Source of the DNA: Hymenobacter guriensis
GTDB lineage: Bacteria; Bacteroidota; Bacteroidia; Cytophagales; Hymenobacteraceae
Length of the DNA stretch: 64,000 nucleotides
Reading direction: 5' to 3'
Assembly (NCBI RefSeq): GCF_015773195.1
Contig: NZ_JADWYK010000001.1
Coordinates: forward strand, 372,001 to 436,000
Shown: positions 35,437 to 43,755 of the stretch, in pieces
Numbering within the stretch: position 1 is the first letter of the stretch
How the letters are laid out: each line of letters opens with the position of its first letter
Notes under the pieces: model-generated
Database searches by the model: none
What the model was told of the DNA's origin: nothing
The model's input: only the letters and a program-made list of their open reading frames with translations
Made by a program: the position numbers and the translations under genes

Positions 35437-35727
35437 ATGGCCATCGAATACATCCGCTACCGCATCAGCACTGAGCAGCAGCCTGCTTTCGTGGAAGCCA
35501 TCCGCCAGGCCAACCAGCTCCTGGCCGCCGCACCCGACTGCCTGATCTACCAGCTCGCCCATTGCGAGGAAGACCCAGAATTGTTCATCTGGCGCATCGA
35601 GTGGACTTCGGTAGAGCGCCACCTCCAGGGTTTCCGCAAAAGCGCGGAGTTTGGGGCGTTTTTTCAATTGGTGAAGCCGTTTTACCAGAGTATCCAGGAA
35701 ATGAACCACTATGCGGTGGTGGAGTAG
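35437..35727 (+). CDS. ABM-domain protein (antibiotic biosynthesis monooxygenase-like)
   Basis: 96 residues from ATG 35437 (MAIEYIRYRIS). One ferredoxin-like ABM fold: the first strand IEYIRYRI, a helix with FVEAIRQANQLL, the CLIYQLAHCEEDPELFIWRIEW hairpin and a terminal FFQLVKPFYQSIQEM helix. Such proteins act as cofactor-free monooxygenases on quinols, or simply as small dimeric stress proteins. The substrate cannot be told. The frame is open upstream of this ATG but without similarity. Confidence 0.82.
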   Translation: MAIEYIRYRISTEQQPAFVEAIRQANQLLAAAPDCLIYQLAHCEEDPELFIWRIEWTSVERHLQGFRKSAEFGAFFQLVKPFYQSIQEMNHYAVVE

Positions 35728-35755
35728 CGCCTGCTGATACTCATTTGTAATATCT

Positions 35756-36412
35756 ATGGCCGAAATCAATTTTCAACTGCAGAATCTCTTTGTCCAGCAC
35801 GACATACGGGTTATTCCCTTGGAAAACAAAGCGTTGCTGATGACTAAGCAACCCGCACTTATCCAGAGCCGAGTCACCCAGCAACAGCATCCGAATGGTG
35901 CTACTTCCCGGCTTGACGTCCAGATTACCCTCGGAAACCGCACCATCATAGAATGCTTCGGCGACATTGGAGAGACTCTCGAAGCTGCAACACAAAATAA
36001 CCTGCGGAATTTTGCTCACAACAGCCTACACGTACTCATTAATGCTCTTCAGGATAAGGATGAGGATGAACAAATCAGTATAGAGCGGTGGCAAATCGGT
36101 ACGCAAAGGTGGAAAGTGTACAGTGGAAATTATGGCATCAAATCAACTGTCGGCAAGAGTGTACCAATTCCTGAAAATCTGTATGTTCGAATAGAGAGTA
36201 TTATTCAGTCACTGTCTCTCAAGGAAGATTATCACTGGTTCCGTTTTTTCATCTCCTGCTCAAATAAACAGATTTCAAATATCGAATTTCTGGTTGATAA
36301 TGAAGTGTATCCCGAAGCCCAGCAGGAATTAGCTACTCTTGATTGGTACATAACGCCCGATTTTTACAGCATCAGACTTTTTATGATTCTACAGAGAGAA
36401 GCGCATATTTGA
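35756..36412 (+). CDS. DUF6348-like protein of unknown function
   Basis: 218 residues, cytoplasmic. The pattern (early QNLFVQHDI, SRLDVQITLGNRTIIECFGDIG, then NNLRNFAHNSLHVLINAL) is what I remember of the DUF6348 family; this needs a profile search. Those proteins are found beside polymorphic toxins and in stand-alone form, and immunity has been suggested but not shown. GC is much lower than in the flanking genes. It starts 28 nt after the ABM gene and is followed 5 nt later by an AT-rich lipoprotein gene. Confidence 0.6.
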   Translation: MAEINFQLQNLFVQHDIRVIPLENKALLMTKQPALIQSRVTQQQHPNGATSRLDVQITLGNRTIIECFGDIGETLEAATQNNLRNFAHNSLHVLINALQDKDEDEQISIERWQIGTQRWKVYSGNYGIKSTVGKSVPIPENLYVRIESIIQSLSLKEDYHWFRFFISCSNKQISNIEFLVDNEVYPEAQQELATLDWYITPDFYSIRLFMILQREAHI

Positions 36413-36417
36413 AACAT

Positions 36418-36963
36418 ATGAAAACCCAAACTATTATTACACTCGCTATTTCTTGCTTATTGCTGACTGACTGCGTGGCCATCAGCAAGCGAAAATCTTG
36501 GATGTGGCGCAAGTCGAATCCAGATACTACTTCTACACCTTACGTGAGTTTTATTGAAATAAACCTACTCAAAGAAGTTATCTGGGTTCCAACACCAATT
36601 ATTGCGACAGAAGTCAACTCCTCTCCTGATTATTTGCTTGACATCGACTTTCACACGGAGACAAAAAATGAGTATCATAAACTCGACTCAATACGCTATA
36701 AAATTATTGCATCGGATAATCGAACAATTAACGAAGGAGTATTACCTATCAAAAATGGTGAGCTTAGTATCCGTTCATATTCGCCTGGTATTTATCGGGC
36801 TCAATGCACAACGAAACCCAGCATACGCCTAGGCAAACAGAAACAGGCACTCAATGGCACTTTTACTATCTACGCCACTGGCAGCAACGGCCAGCCAAAA
36901 TCCATTTATATCAATAACATTATCCTAAACTATTACAAGCCTAAAATTATAAGCTTCTTTTAG
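36418..36963 (+). CDS. AT-rich lipoprotein of unknown function
   Basis: 181 residues from ATG 36418. The N-terminal signal with SCLLLTDC (Cys at about 17) looks like a lipobox. The mature part has a single beta-sandwich look (LLDIDFHTETKNEYHKLDS, then SIRSYSPGIYRAQCT, and a terminal TFTIYATGSNG). No family recognised. Its GC content is very low for this genome: 17 of 60 bases at 36661-36720. It follows the DUF6348-like gene by 5 nt, so the two were probably acquired together. Confidence 0.65.
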   Translation: MKTQTIITLAISCLLLTDCVAISKRKSWMWRKSNPDTTSTPYVSFIEINLLKEVIWVPTPIIATEVNSSPDYLLDIDFHTETKNEYHKLDSIRYKIIASDNRTINEGVLPIKNGELSIRSYSPGIYRAQCTTKPSIRLGKQKQALNGTFTIYATGSNGQPKSIYINNIILNYYKPKIISFF

Positions 36964-37035
36964 CTTCCCCGCACTGCATAACCCCGCCCCCGCCCCGCTC
37001 GTCTAACCGCCTAGTTCTTACTTAGCCGCTGCTGC

Positions 37036-38847
37036 ATGAGTCTCTGGGAAATTATCAAGCGCCTGTACCCGTACGTGCTGCCGTACCGAGCCCTTGTGCT
37101 GGCCACGCTGCTGCTCACGCTGGTGGGCTCGTTGGCGGCGCAGGTGAATCCGTTTGTGCTGCGCTACACTGTGGATACGGTGCAGGGCCTGCTCAACCAG
37201 AACAAGGGGCTGGCTCAGGGTGCCGATTTACTCCTAATTGTAACCGCCCTGCTGCTGGGCAAGGAAATCATCAACACCGGTATCCAGTTCGGGCAGAAGT
37301 TCTACGGGGAGAAAATCCGCATCAACGTGTCCAGCACCCTGGTGCGCGACGCGGTGCACAAGGTGCTCAGCTACGAGCTGGGCTTCTACTCCGACAGCGG
37401 CAACCAAACCGGCAAGCTCCAGACCCGCATCGACCGGGGCGTGGAAAGTTTGATGAAGCTGGTGCAGAACTTCTTTATCGACATTCTGCCGCTGTTCGCC
37501 AATTCCATCGTGGCCCTGGTGATTATGTTCATGGCCAACGTGTATGTGGGGCTGGTTGCCGTAGCCGTGCTGCCGGTGTACTTCTGGCTTAGCTACCGGC
37601 AGGCCGACAAGCTCAACGGTACCCGCCGGGCCCTGCGCGGCCTACGCGAAGCCCGCAGCCAGGGCCTCGTAAACCTGATCGACTCGGCCGTGGTCATCAA
37701 GAGCTTTGTGCGCGAAGACTACGAGGAGCAGAAGCAGGCCCAGGTGCAGCAGAACCTGCAGGAAGCCCAGCTTCAGACCCGCAAAACCAACTTCCTCTAC
37801 GACGGCCTCAAAACCTTCACCGAGCAGATTGGGGTGGTGCTCATCATCATCCTCACGGCCTACCTCGTGCTCGACCGGCAGATCAGCATAGGGGCCATCA
37901 TGTTCCACATCCTGCTGTTCAACAACGTGTCGGCGCCCATCCGGCAGCTGCACCGCATCTACGATGAGATGAACGACGCCCTCACCTACTCCGAGGGCTT
38001 CTTCGACATCCTCGACGCCCACGACGCGGTAGAGCCCACTGGCACGCTCCTGCCCGACCACCTGCGCGGCACCTTCGATATCTGCAACGTAGATTTCACC
38101 TACCCCAGCGGTACCCAGGCCCTGCACGACGTGTGCCTGACCATTGAGGCCGGCAAAACCACCGCGCTGGTGGGCCTGAGTGGGGCCGGCAAGAGCACCA
38201 TCATCAACCTGCTCTGCAAGTTCTACGCCCCCGACTCCGGCAAGATGCTCCTCGACGGCCGGCCTCTAGCCGACTACAACACCCACGCCCTGCGCCAGCA
38301 GATTGGGCTGGTGCTTCAGAAAAACCACATCTTCAAGGGCACCATCGAGGAAAACATCCGCTACGGGGTGATGGACGCGACGCTCGACCAGATCAAAGCC
38401 GCCGCCCGGCAGGCGTATCTGCACGAGCAAATTATGGAGCTGCCCAAAGGCTACCAGAGCGACGCCCAGCAGCTCTCGGGCGGGCAGCAGCAGCGCATTG
38501 CCATTGCCCGCCTGTTCCTAAAAAATCCGCCCATCATCTTCCTCGACGAGCCCACGGCCTCCCTCGATGCCATTGCCACCGAGCAAATAAAGAATTCCCT
38601 GGAGGCCATCAAGCAGGGCCGCACGGTGGTCATCATCTCCCACTCCCTGGCCCAGATTGTGGATTCCGACTGCATCTACGTGATGAAACAGGGCCGCATG
38701 GTGGAAAGCGGCACCCACGAGCAACTCTACGACCTACGCGGCACCTACCGTGAAATCTTCGACGCCTCCGCTCGCAGCCTCAACATCGAGAAACTGGCCC
38801 GGGTGATGGTAGACGATGGGGATGAGGTAGAGGATACGGCGGGGTGA
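37036..38847 (+). CDS. ABC exporter, fused permease and ATPase
   Basis: 603-residue half-transporter that should work as a homodimer. The transmembrane domain (about 10-315) has six helices, and the nucleotide-binding domain follows with Walker A GLSGAGKST at 380-388, signature LSGGQQQR, Walker B IIFLDEPTASLD and the H-loop IISHSLAQ. The MsbA/multidrug type is most likely, but the transported compound cannot be told. No accessory (HlyD or TolC) genes adjoin. The start follows a non-coding stretch after the AT-rich lipoprotein. Confidence 0.93.
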   Translation: MSLWEIIKRLYPYVLPYRALVLATLLLTLVGSLAAQVNPFVLRYTVDTVQGLLNQNKGLAQGADLLLIVTALLLGKEIINTGIQFGQKFYGEKIRINVSSTLVRDAVHKVLSYELGFYSDSGNQTGKLQTRIDRGVESLMKLVQNFFIDILPLFANSIVALVIMFMANVYVGLVAVAVLPVYFWLSYRQADKLNGTRRALRGLREARSQGLVNLIDSAVVIKSFVREDYEEQKQAQVQQNLQEAQLQTRKTNFLYDGLKTFTEQIGVVLIIILTAYLVLDRQISIGAIMFHILLFNNVSAPIRQLHRIYDEMNDALTYSEGFFDILDAHDAVEPTGTLLPDHLRGTFDICNVDFTYPSGTQALHDVCLTIEAGKTTALVGLSGAGKSTIINLLCKFYAPDSGKMLLDGRPLADYNTHALRQQIGLVLQKNHIFKGTIEENIRYGVMDATLDQIKAAARQAYLHEQIMELPKGYQSDAQQLSGGQQQRIAIARLFLKNPPIIFLDEPTASLDAIATEQIKNSLEAIKQGRTVVIISHSLAQIVDSDCIYVMKQGRMVESGTHEQLYDLRGTYREIFDASARSLNIEKLARVMVDDGDEVEDTAG

Positions 38848-38907
38848 GTACTTGCATTTCTTATCATTGCACAACACCTTCACTCCACACTAATAGGTCG
38901 AAGTATC

Positions 38908-39282
38908 ATGGGCATGTTCGGTTACTACTTTTATTTCAGAACTAATCCTTCTCAATCAGAAGTTATCCACAGACTACAACTACAGTTTCCAGAACCACTA
39001 CTTATAAATCAGGAAACCGCCGAAAGCGTTGAAGTCAGGGACCCATCCAATAAAAACCACCCCGTTTGGTTGTCTTGGGACGCCGAACGTTTCCCGCCGT
39101 TGACACCGGAATTTCTTGGCGATGCACCAGAAATGGACATACTTGATGTATTGCCTTTCCCTGATTTACTTCAGGAAATTAGTATCCGCTCTCCTATATT
39201 CTTCCATTCTGGACCAGACAAACTGATAAACGCTATCAGGCAAATACTACAAGATCTTGGAGGTAAAACCGAGCAAATCTGA
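38908..39282 (+). CDS. Small AT-rich protein of unknown function
   Basis: 124 residues, soluble. Starts MGMFGYYFYFRTNPSQSEVIHRLQ. A Pro/Asp-rich middle (WDAERFPPLTPEFLGDAPEMDILDVLPFPDLL is split here over two turns) is followed by a terminal helix. No family recognised. Base composition is visibly lower in GC than the ABC exporter gene before it (23 of 60 bases at 38941-39000), so it may be a later arrival. It starts 60 nt after the exporter stop. Confidence 0.55.
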   Translation: MGMFGYYFYFRTNPSQSEVIHRLQLQFPEPLLINQETAESVEVRDPSNKNHPVWLSWDAERFPPLTPEFLGDAPEMDILDVLPFPDLLQEISIRSPIFFHSGPDKLINAIRQILQDLGGKTEQI

Positions 39283-39502
39283 TAGTTTATTAATTTCACC
39301 CTTGCTGGCTCTCAACTGGCGCGAGTTTAGGCGCAGCCGTACCTCGTGCCCGCCTAACGTGGAGCTTGCAGCCCCACTGTCGCAAGTGCCCCGCTTATTG
39401 TCGGAGTAGCACCGCATAGCGGGGCGGTTTTAGTGGCATTTTTGTAGCAGTTCGGAAGGCCAGACGGCCCCGGTTTACACCCAGTCAAAAACCGCTGCTA
39501 CC

Positions 39503-39940
39503 ATGAAAAAGACCCGCTTTTCCACCACCATTGAGGCCCCTAAAGAAAAAGTCTGGCGCGTACTCTGGGACGACAGCACCTACGGCGCCTGGACCGAGCC
39601 GTCTAGCCCCGGTTCCCGCGCCATTACCGACTGGCAGGAAGGCAGCAAGGTGGTCTTCACCGCCAGCGAAGAAGGCGGGATGTACAGCGTGATTGAGAAA
39701 AAAATACCCAACGAGTTCATGTCCTTCAGGCACCTGGGCGAAATAAAAGATGGCCGAGAGCAGCTCTGGGATGCTCAACACCAGGACTGGTCGGAGACAT
39801 TGGAAAACTACACCCTCACCGAATCCGACGGCGCTACTACCCTGCTCGTGGAGATGGATATTCCGGAAGAGCATCAACCCTACTTTGCCGAGGCCTTTCC
39901 CCAGGCCCTGGCCAAAGTAAAGGAACTGGCCGAGCAATAA
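39503..39940 (+). CDS. SRPBCC/AHSA1-like domain protein
   Basis: 145-residue START/Bet v1-like (SRPBCC) protein. The first strand KTRFSTTIEAPKEKVWRVLW is the AHSA1-type signature, the cavity-lining central strands include YSVIEKKIPNEFMSFRH, and the terminal helix FAEAFPQALAKVKELAEQ closes the cavity. Such proteins bind small hydrophobic ligands or act as regulators of detoxification; nothing in the context says which. The 39283-39502 gap holds a GCCCCGCT/AGCGGGGC inverted repeat (39388-39425) and no gene. Confidence 0.88.
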   Translation: MKKTRFSTTIEAPKEKVWRVLWDDSTYGAWTEPSSPGSRAITDWQEGSKVVFTASEEGGMYSVIEKKIPNEFMSFRHLGEIKDGREQLWDAQHQDWSETLENYTLTESDGATTLLVEMDIPEEHQPYFAEAFPQALAKVKELAEQ

Positions 39941-40232
39941 GGGCAACTCCAATAGACGAGGGCGTGTGTTACTGCCGCAAACCAAACCCGCGAAACTATT
40001 TTCTATCCTATCCACTTACCTAACCTCTCAAATATACAAGCCGCGAAAAAGCGAAGCCCACGAACCTCTAGCCAACCTATATGCCAACGGCTTGCGCAGT
40101 CACAGCCCCTGGTTGCCCGGCGGCTGTTGCATGTCTGGCAGTCGGTACTTCGTTGCTGAGTGTTCAGCAGGTATTTAAAGGCCGAACAACCTCTACACGC
40201 ATTGCCTGTTGTAGCTGAAACCGCCTTAGCCT

Positions 40233-40505
40233 ATGACCCTCGACCTGACCGGTATCCGCACCAAAGCTGCTTTGCACCAGCTTTTCAAAGAAGCGCTGGG
40301 CTTCCCGGAGTGGTACGGGGTAAGCTGGGACGCTTTCTGGGATTCGGCTACGGCCATTGTGGAGATGCCGCCGGTGCTGGAGCTCAGCAACTGGCAGGAA
40401 TTTGCCGCGCACTGCCCCCACGATATGCAGATTTTGCGGCGGGTGATACAGGATTACGCCCTGGAAATGGCCCCAAAGCGTATTGTGCTGGCAGGCGAAA
40501 GCTAA
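40233..40505 (+). CDS. Barstar-family protein (ribonuclease inhibitor-like)
   Basis: 90 residues. The sequence follows the barstar pattern closely: LTGIRTKAALHQLFKEALG, FPEWYGVSWDAFWDSATA, PPVLELSNW and the last strand KRIVLAG. Barstar inhibits the secreted ribonuclease barnase by blocking its active site with an acidic patch; the equivalent Asp/Glu-rich helix region (DAFWDSATAIVE) is present. No barnase-like ribonuclease is encoded in the window, so the partner, if any, is elsewhere. Upstream 39941-40232 is non-coding as far as I can see. Confidence 0.85.
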   Translation: MTLDLTGIRTKAALHQLFKEALGFPEWYGVSWDAFWDSATAIVEMPPVLELSNWQEFAAHCPHDMQILRRVIQDYALEMAPKRIVLAGES

Positions 40506-40654
40506 AAAAAGGGCTGGTGCAGCCACTAAGTAAATCCTGCCGCTCACTTGGTCTGCCAGATGGGGCGTAGCCTGACAGCTTAAGAAAGTTCGTTTTCTCT
40601 GCCTGTCGGCAGCAAGGCCGACACGACGGCGCAGCTGAACCCGCTTGCAGCCCG

Positions 40655-40662
40655 TACCTTTG
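40655..40662 (+). promoter_or_regulatory. -7 box (TACCTTTG) directly before the GAF gene start
   Basis: Exact TAnnTTTG match with only 5 nt between its last base and ATG 40668. Transcription would then start at or within a few bases of the start codon, giving a leaderless mRNA. Confidence 0.55.
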
Positions 40663-40667
40663 GCCCT

Positions 40668-41393
40668 ATGGCAGTACCAACCTCGCTGATTCCGGCCAAC
40701 GACCCGCAACGCCTGCAGGCGCTGGCTCCCTACCAACTGTTGGGCACTGCTCCCGATGCCGTCTTCGACGAAGTAGTGCGCCTCACGGCCAAGCTGTTTG
40801 GAGTGCCCATTGCGCTGGTGTCGTTGGTAGAAGAGAACAGCGTGTGGTTTAAGGCCAACTTTGGGCTGGCCGACGCCGAGCGGGTAGCCCGCAACCAGAG
40901 CATCTGCTCCGTAGCCATTCTGCAGGACGAAACCACCATCTACGAGGACCTGCGCGCCCGGCCTTGTCATCTCACCGACCCCGCCGTAGCCGAGTCGCTG
41001 GATCTGCGCTTCTACGCCGGCCACCCGCTGCACACTGCCTCCGGCGACGCCATTGGGGCCTTGTGCATTATCGACCGCCAACCGCGCACCCTTTCCCTGG
41101 GCGAGCAGGCCCGCTTGCAGGCGCTGGCCGCCGTGGTGATGAAGATGCTGGATCTGCGCCTGGCCCTCCGCCAGCAGCCCGCCCACGCCAGCGCCACCTG
41201 GCTGCAGCTCTACCACCACCTTGATCAGTCGCTGACACGGTTGGATACGCTGAGTGAGCTGATTCGCTGGGAAGCTTCCCCTACCTCACTCACGGCCCTG
41301 GACTACCAGCGCTCCATCGAGGAAGAAGCCGGGCTGGTTACTCGCCTGCTGGACCGGCAAACCACGACCGCCCTGCATGCTCTGGAGCACTAA
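40668..41393 (+). CDS. GAF domain protein
   Basis: 241 residues. A GAF domain covers about 18-168 (RLTAKLFGVPIALVSLVEENSVWFKANFGL is split across the first strands; later FYAGHPLHTASGDAIGALCIID). It is followed by a helical C-terminal part (about 170-241) that may dimerise. The cysteine at the NQSICSVAI position could bind a tetrapyrrole as in bilin-type GAFs, but this is common in all GAF proteins. There is no output domain, so it may be a stand-alone sensor that works with a partner protein. Confidence 0.88.
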   Translation: MAVPTSLIPANDPQRLQALAPYQLLGTAPDAVFDEVVRLTAKLFGVPIALVSLVEENSVWFKANFGLADAERVARNQSICSVAILQDETTIYEDLRARPCHLTDPAVAESLDLRFYAGHPLHTASGDAIGALCIIDRQPRTLSLGEQARLQALAAVVMKMLDLRLALRQQPAHASATWLQLYHHLDQSLTRLDTLSELIRWEASPTSLTALDYQRSIEEEAGLVTRLLDRQTTTALHALEH

Positions 41394-41432
41394 AAAGCTG
41401 CGCATGCTACGCGTAAGGTGGTTTAACCCTGC

Positions 41433-42233
41433 TCAGAGCAGGTGATAGAAGATGAAGTAGTTCATGGTGAGGTTGAACAGGGAGTGTGCCACAATGGCGC
41501 CTACTACCGAGCCGCTGCGGCGCCGGGCCACCGAGAACAGCAGGCAGGTACCAAATAAAGCTACTACCCACACCAGCGCCGGCCCGGGCAAAAAGCGCCA
41601 ACCCGCGCCCGGCCCGGCGTATACAAGCCCGAAATGCGCCAGGTGCACCAGCGCAAACGCCGCGCTGTCGACCAGGGCTGCACCTCGGTGGCCCAGGCGG
41701 CCCGCAAAGCATTCGTGCACCAGCCCCCGGTAGAACAGCTCTTCCCCGATGGGGCTGAACACCATGCTGGGGACCGAGAAAATCAGGAAGAAGGCCAGGC
41801 GGTTGTGCTCGTTCAGCTGCTGGGCTATGTTGCCGTAGGAGCGGGCAACGTAAGCCAGGCTGTTGCCCTCACCTTCGCCAAAGAGGAAAGAAGTGAGGTA
41901 AAACAGCGCCGCACAGCTTCCCACGCCCAAGGCCGCACCCAGGAGCACCCCGCCCCAGCGCGTGGGCATCACCCAGCCTATGTTTTGGCGGCCGGCCCGG
42001 GTCAGAACCACGAATGGCAGCAGCACCATAGCCACGAAAGTAAACGCCACCAGCTGGTAGCTCCGGGTGACGTTGGCGTGCAGCACCAAGGCAAACCGCG
42101 CCAGGGTAAATATGGTTACCAGAACGGCGCCCGTTTTCCAGTTGAAGCGAAACCAGCTTGCAGCAAATGATTTGACGAAGGGAGTTGGGCGCGGGGCTAC
42201 CAGGGTTTGCATAAGCTGTCGGGCGTCAGGCAC
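41433..42233 (-). CDS. CPBP family intramembrane glutamic endopeptidase
   Basis: 266 residues with about six to eight hydrophobic helices. The CPBP/Abi active-site motif EELFYRGLVHE is present at about 164-174, with the later HLAHFGLV and the C-terminal AHSLFNLTMN carrying the other conserved His and Asn. The family contains CAAX-processing and bacteriocin-immunity proteases; which role applies here is not visible. Convergent with the GAF gene (40-nt gap). Codon 8 (42212) is another possible start. Confidence 0.9.
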   Translation of the reverse strand: MPDARQLMQTLVAPRPTPFVKSFAASWFRFNWKTGAVLVTIFTLARFALVLHANVTRSYQLVAFTFVAMVLLPFVVLTRAGRQNIGWVMPTRWGGVLLGAALGVGSCAALFYLTSFLFGEGEGNSLAYVARSYGNIAQQLNEHNRLAFFLIFSVPSMVFSPIGEELFYRGLVHECFAGRLGHRGAALVDSAAFALVHLAHFGLVYAGPGAGWRFLPGPALVWVVALFGTCLLFSVARRRSGSVVGAIVAHSLFNLTMNYFIFYHLL

Positions 42234-42758
42234 TCAGCGGCGCCGGGCTGATAAGAAGGTGGCATTGGGTGCGAGAAAAGCTACGCCTGCCCGGGCCGGC
42301 CCTGACTTGTTGGCTGAGCGGTACTGCCGAGGTTGGCTAAATAATATTGTCGAGGTTGGCAGTCCAAGTCGTTTCGTGTTCCGTAGTTGATTGACTCCTG
42401 CTAAGAAGTAAAACCCAGAATGACTCGACTGAAACAAGGCCCAATATTAGAAATATTGCATGAAACAATACAGAAAGCCTCGGGAAATATTATTGACATA
42501 ATTCAATAATTTGTTCTAATTATCTAGAAACATATGCCTCTGTTCTTAATTAAGCCACTTCTCAACTAACTACAATGCTAATACCCGATCTGGGAACTTT
42601 TTTTATTTATCGATCAACAGCTGGCATTCACAGGCAGTTATGCTACTTCTATCGAATTGGTAAAAACTTAAGCCCTGCCTGTCCGTAGGTTTGAGCCAAG
42701 GTACAGATTACCCTTGTACTGCCTGCCACTTCTTTCTTCTACACCAACATTCTGCAAC
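42234..42758. other. 525-nt divergent intergenic region with 10-bp direct repeat and AT-rich core
   Basis: CGAGGTTGGC occurs at 42328-42337 and 42351-42360, 23 nt apart. The stretch 42440-42600 is AT-rich. A -7 box lies at 42686. I see no open frame with coding character in either direction, and no RNA gene that I can recognise. Confidence 0.55.
42686..42693 (+). promoter_or_regulatory. Candidate -7 box (TAGGTTTG)
   Basis: Exact TAnnTTTG match, 65 nt before ATG 42759; no -33 element at normal spacing. Confidence 0.4.
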
Positions 42759-43478
42759 ATGGCATTAACCACTAACCCATTTCATCCGGTATCCGGGGAG
42801 CTTCTGCCCGGATATCGTGATGCCTATTTACGGGGAGACTTATCGGGTAGCAACGCTGACTTGGTCGACGCTTACCTGAAAGCCAACCCCTCGCAAAACG
42901 ACGCCGCGCTGCGGCGTTTCCAGACCCTGCGCGCAAATGGCCACGATGTACGGCCGGTAGGCTGGATTCAGCACCAGTTTCATCTGATGCGTACCGAGCC
43001 AAAACGCTTCCGGCAGCGAGCCGCCTCTATCCTCGTGGTAGGCGCCCTCATTAGCGGTGCGGTGCTGGCCGGCAACAAACTGCCCGCCGATGCCAACACT
43101 CCGGCTGCTTTGTCGGCTACCACGCTGGCCTCTACGGATGCGAATCTTTCGTTGCCCGCCGAGGCTACGGAAGCTGCTGCCGCGGCCAAAATGGTATCCA
43201 TCGTCAAAGGCCGCATTCTTGACGAGAACGGCCGGCCTCTGATTGGGGCTACGGTGCTGGATAAAGTAAGCGGCCGAGCCGTGACCACCAACGCTCAGGG
43301 TACCTATACCCTGGCACTGCCAGCCAACCAGACCTCGCGCCTGCAGTTTGGCTACGGGGGCTACGGCGAAGAGGAAATGCAGGTAAAAGGCCACAGTGTA
43401 CAAAACGTGACCCTGCTGCCCCGCACCGATGAAGTAGCCCAGGTGAAAGTAAAAAAGCGCCATTGGTGGCGCTTCTAA
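42759..43478 (+). CDS. Single-pass membrane protein with a carboxypeptidase-regulatory-like domain
   Basis: 239 residues from ATG 42759. The first ~85 residues are soluble and helical, resembling the cytoplasmic head of an anti-sigma factor (DLVDAYLKANPSQNDAALRRF). A transmembrane helix follows (about 88-107; ILVVGALISGAVLAGNK). After a Thr/Ala-rich linker, a CarboxypepD_reg-like domain (about 145-222; VKGRILDENGRPLIGATVLD, RAVTTNAQGTYTLALP) lies in the periplasm. That domain is usually found at the N-terminus of TonB-dependent receptors, so this looks like a signalling or regulatory membrane protein that reads a periplasmic partner. Not fully recognised. Confidence 0.7.
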   Translation: MALTTNPFHPVSGELLPGYRDAYLRGDLSGSNADLVDAYLKANPSQNDAALRRFQTLRANGHDVRPVGWIQHQFHLMRTEPKRFRQRAASILVVGALISGAVLAGNKLPADANTPAALSATTLASTDANLSLPAEATEAAAAAKMVSIVKGRILDENGRPLIGATVLDKVSGRAVTTNAQGTYTLALPANQTSRLQFGYGGYGEEEMQVKGHSVQNVTLLPRTDEVAQVKVKKRHWWRF

Positions 43479-43755
43479 GCTAGCGAATACATCTGGAAGG
43501 TCTGAGTAGTGGGGTATACCCCTGGTATAGACAGCGCACTGGTAGCCGCTTAGGGGCGCCGGCCGCGCAGTGTACCGATTTACGTGGCGTGGCGGTGAGG
43601 CAACACCCCAACTACAGGCTTTTCCGGATATCCTGCTTCCTCTTGCCGCCTTACCGGTTGGGAGGAAGCAGTTCAGCTGGCTTTTGATACTTACTCCTGC
43701 GGAATCTGCTGGCCTTGCTTTCTGGAGCAAGCCAGCCATTCCCGCTTCTGAAGAA

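Noticed and set aside
39283-39502. Gene or RNA in the gap before the SRPBCC gene
   Set aside because: Only an 8-bp inverted repeat is visible; open frames here have no coding character.
40233-40505. Complete barnase-barstar toxin-antitoxin module
   Set aside because: No ribonuclease-like gene on either side; only the inhibitor-like protein is present.
40164-41219. Minus-strand frame of 351 codons across the barstar and GAF genes
   Set aside because: Crosses two recognised genes and their intergenic region on the other strand; Gln/Gly/Arg-rich antisense translation.
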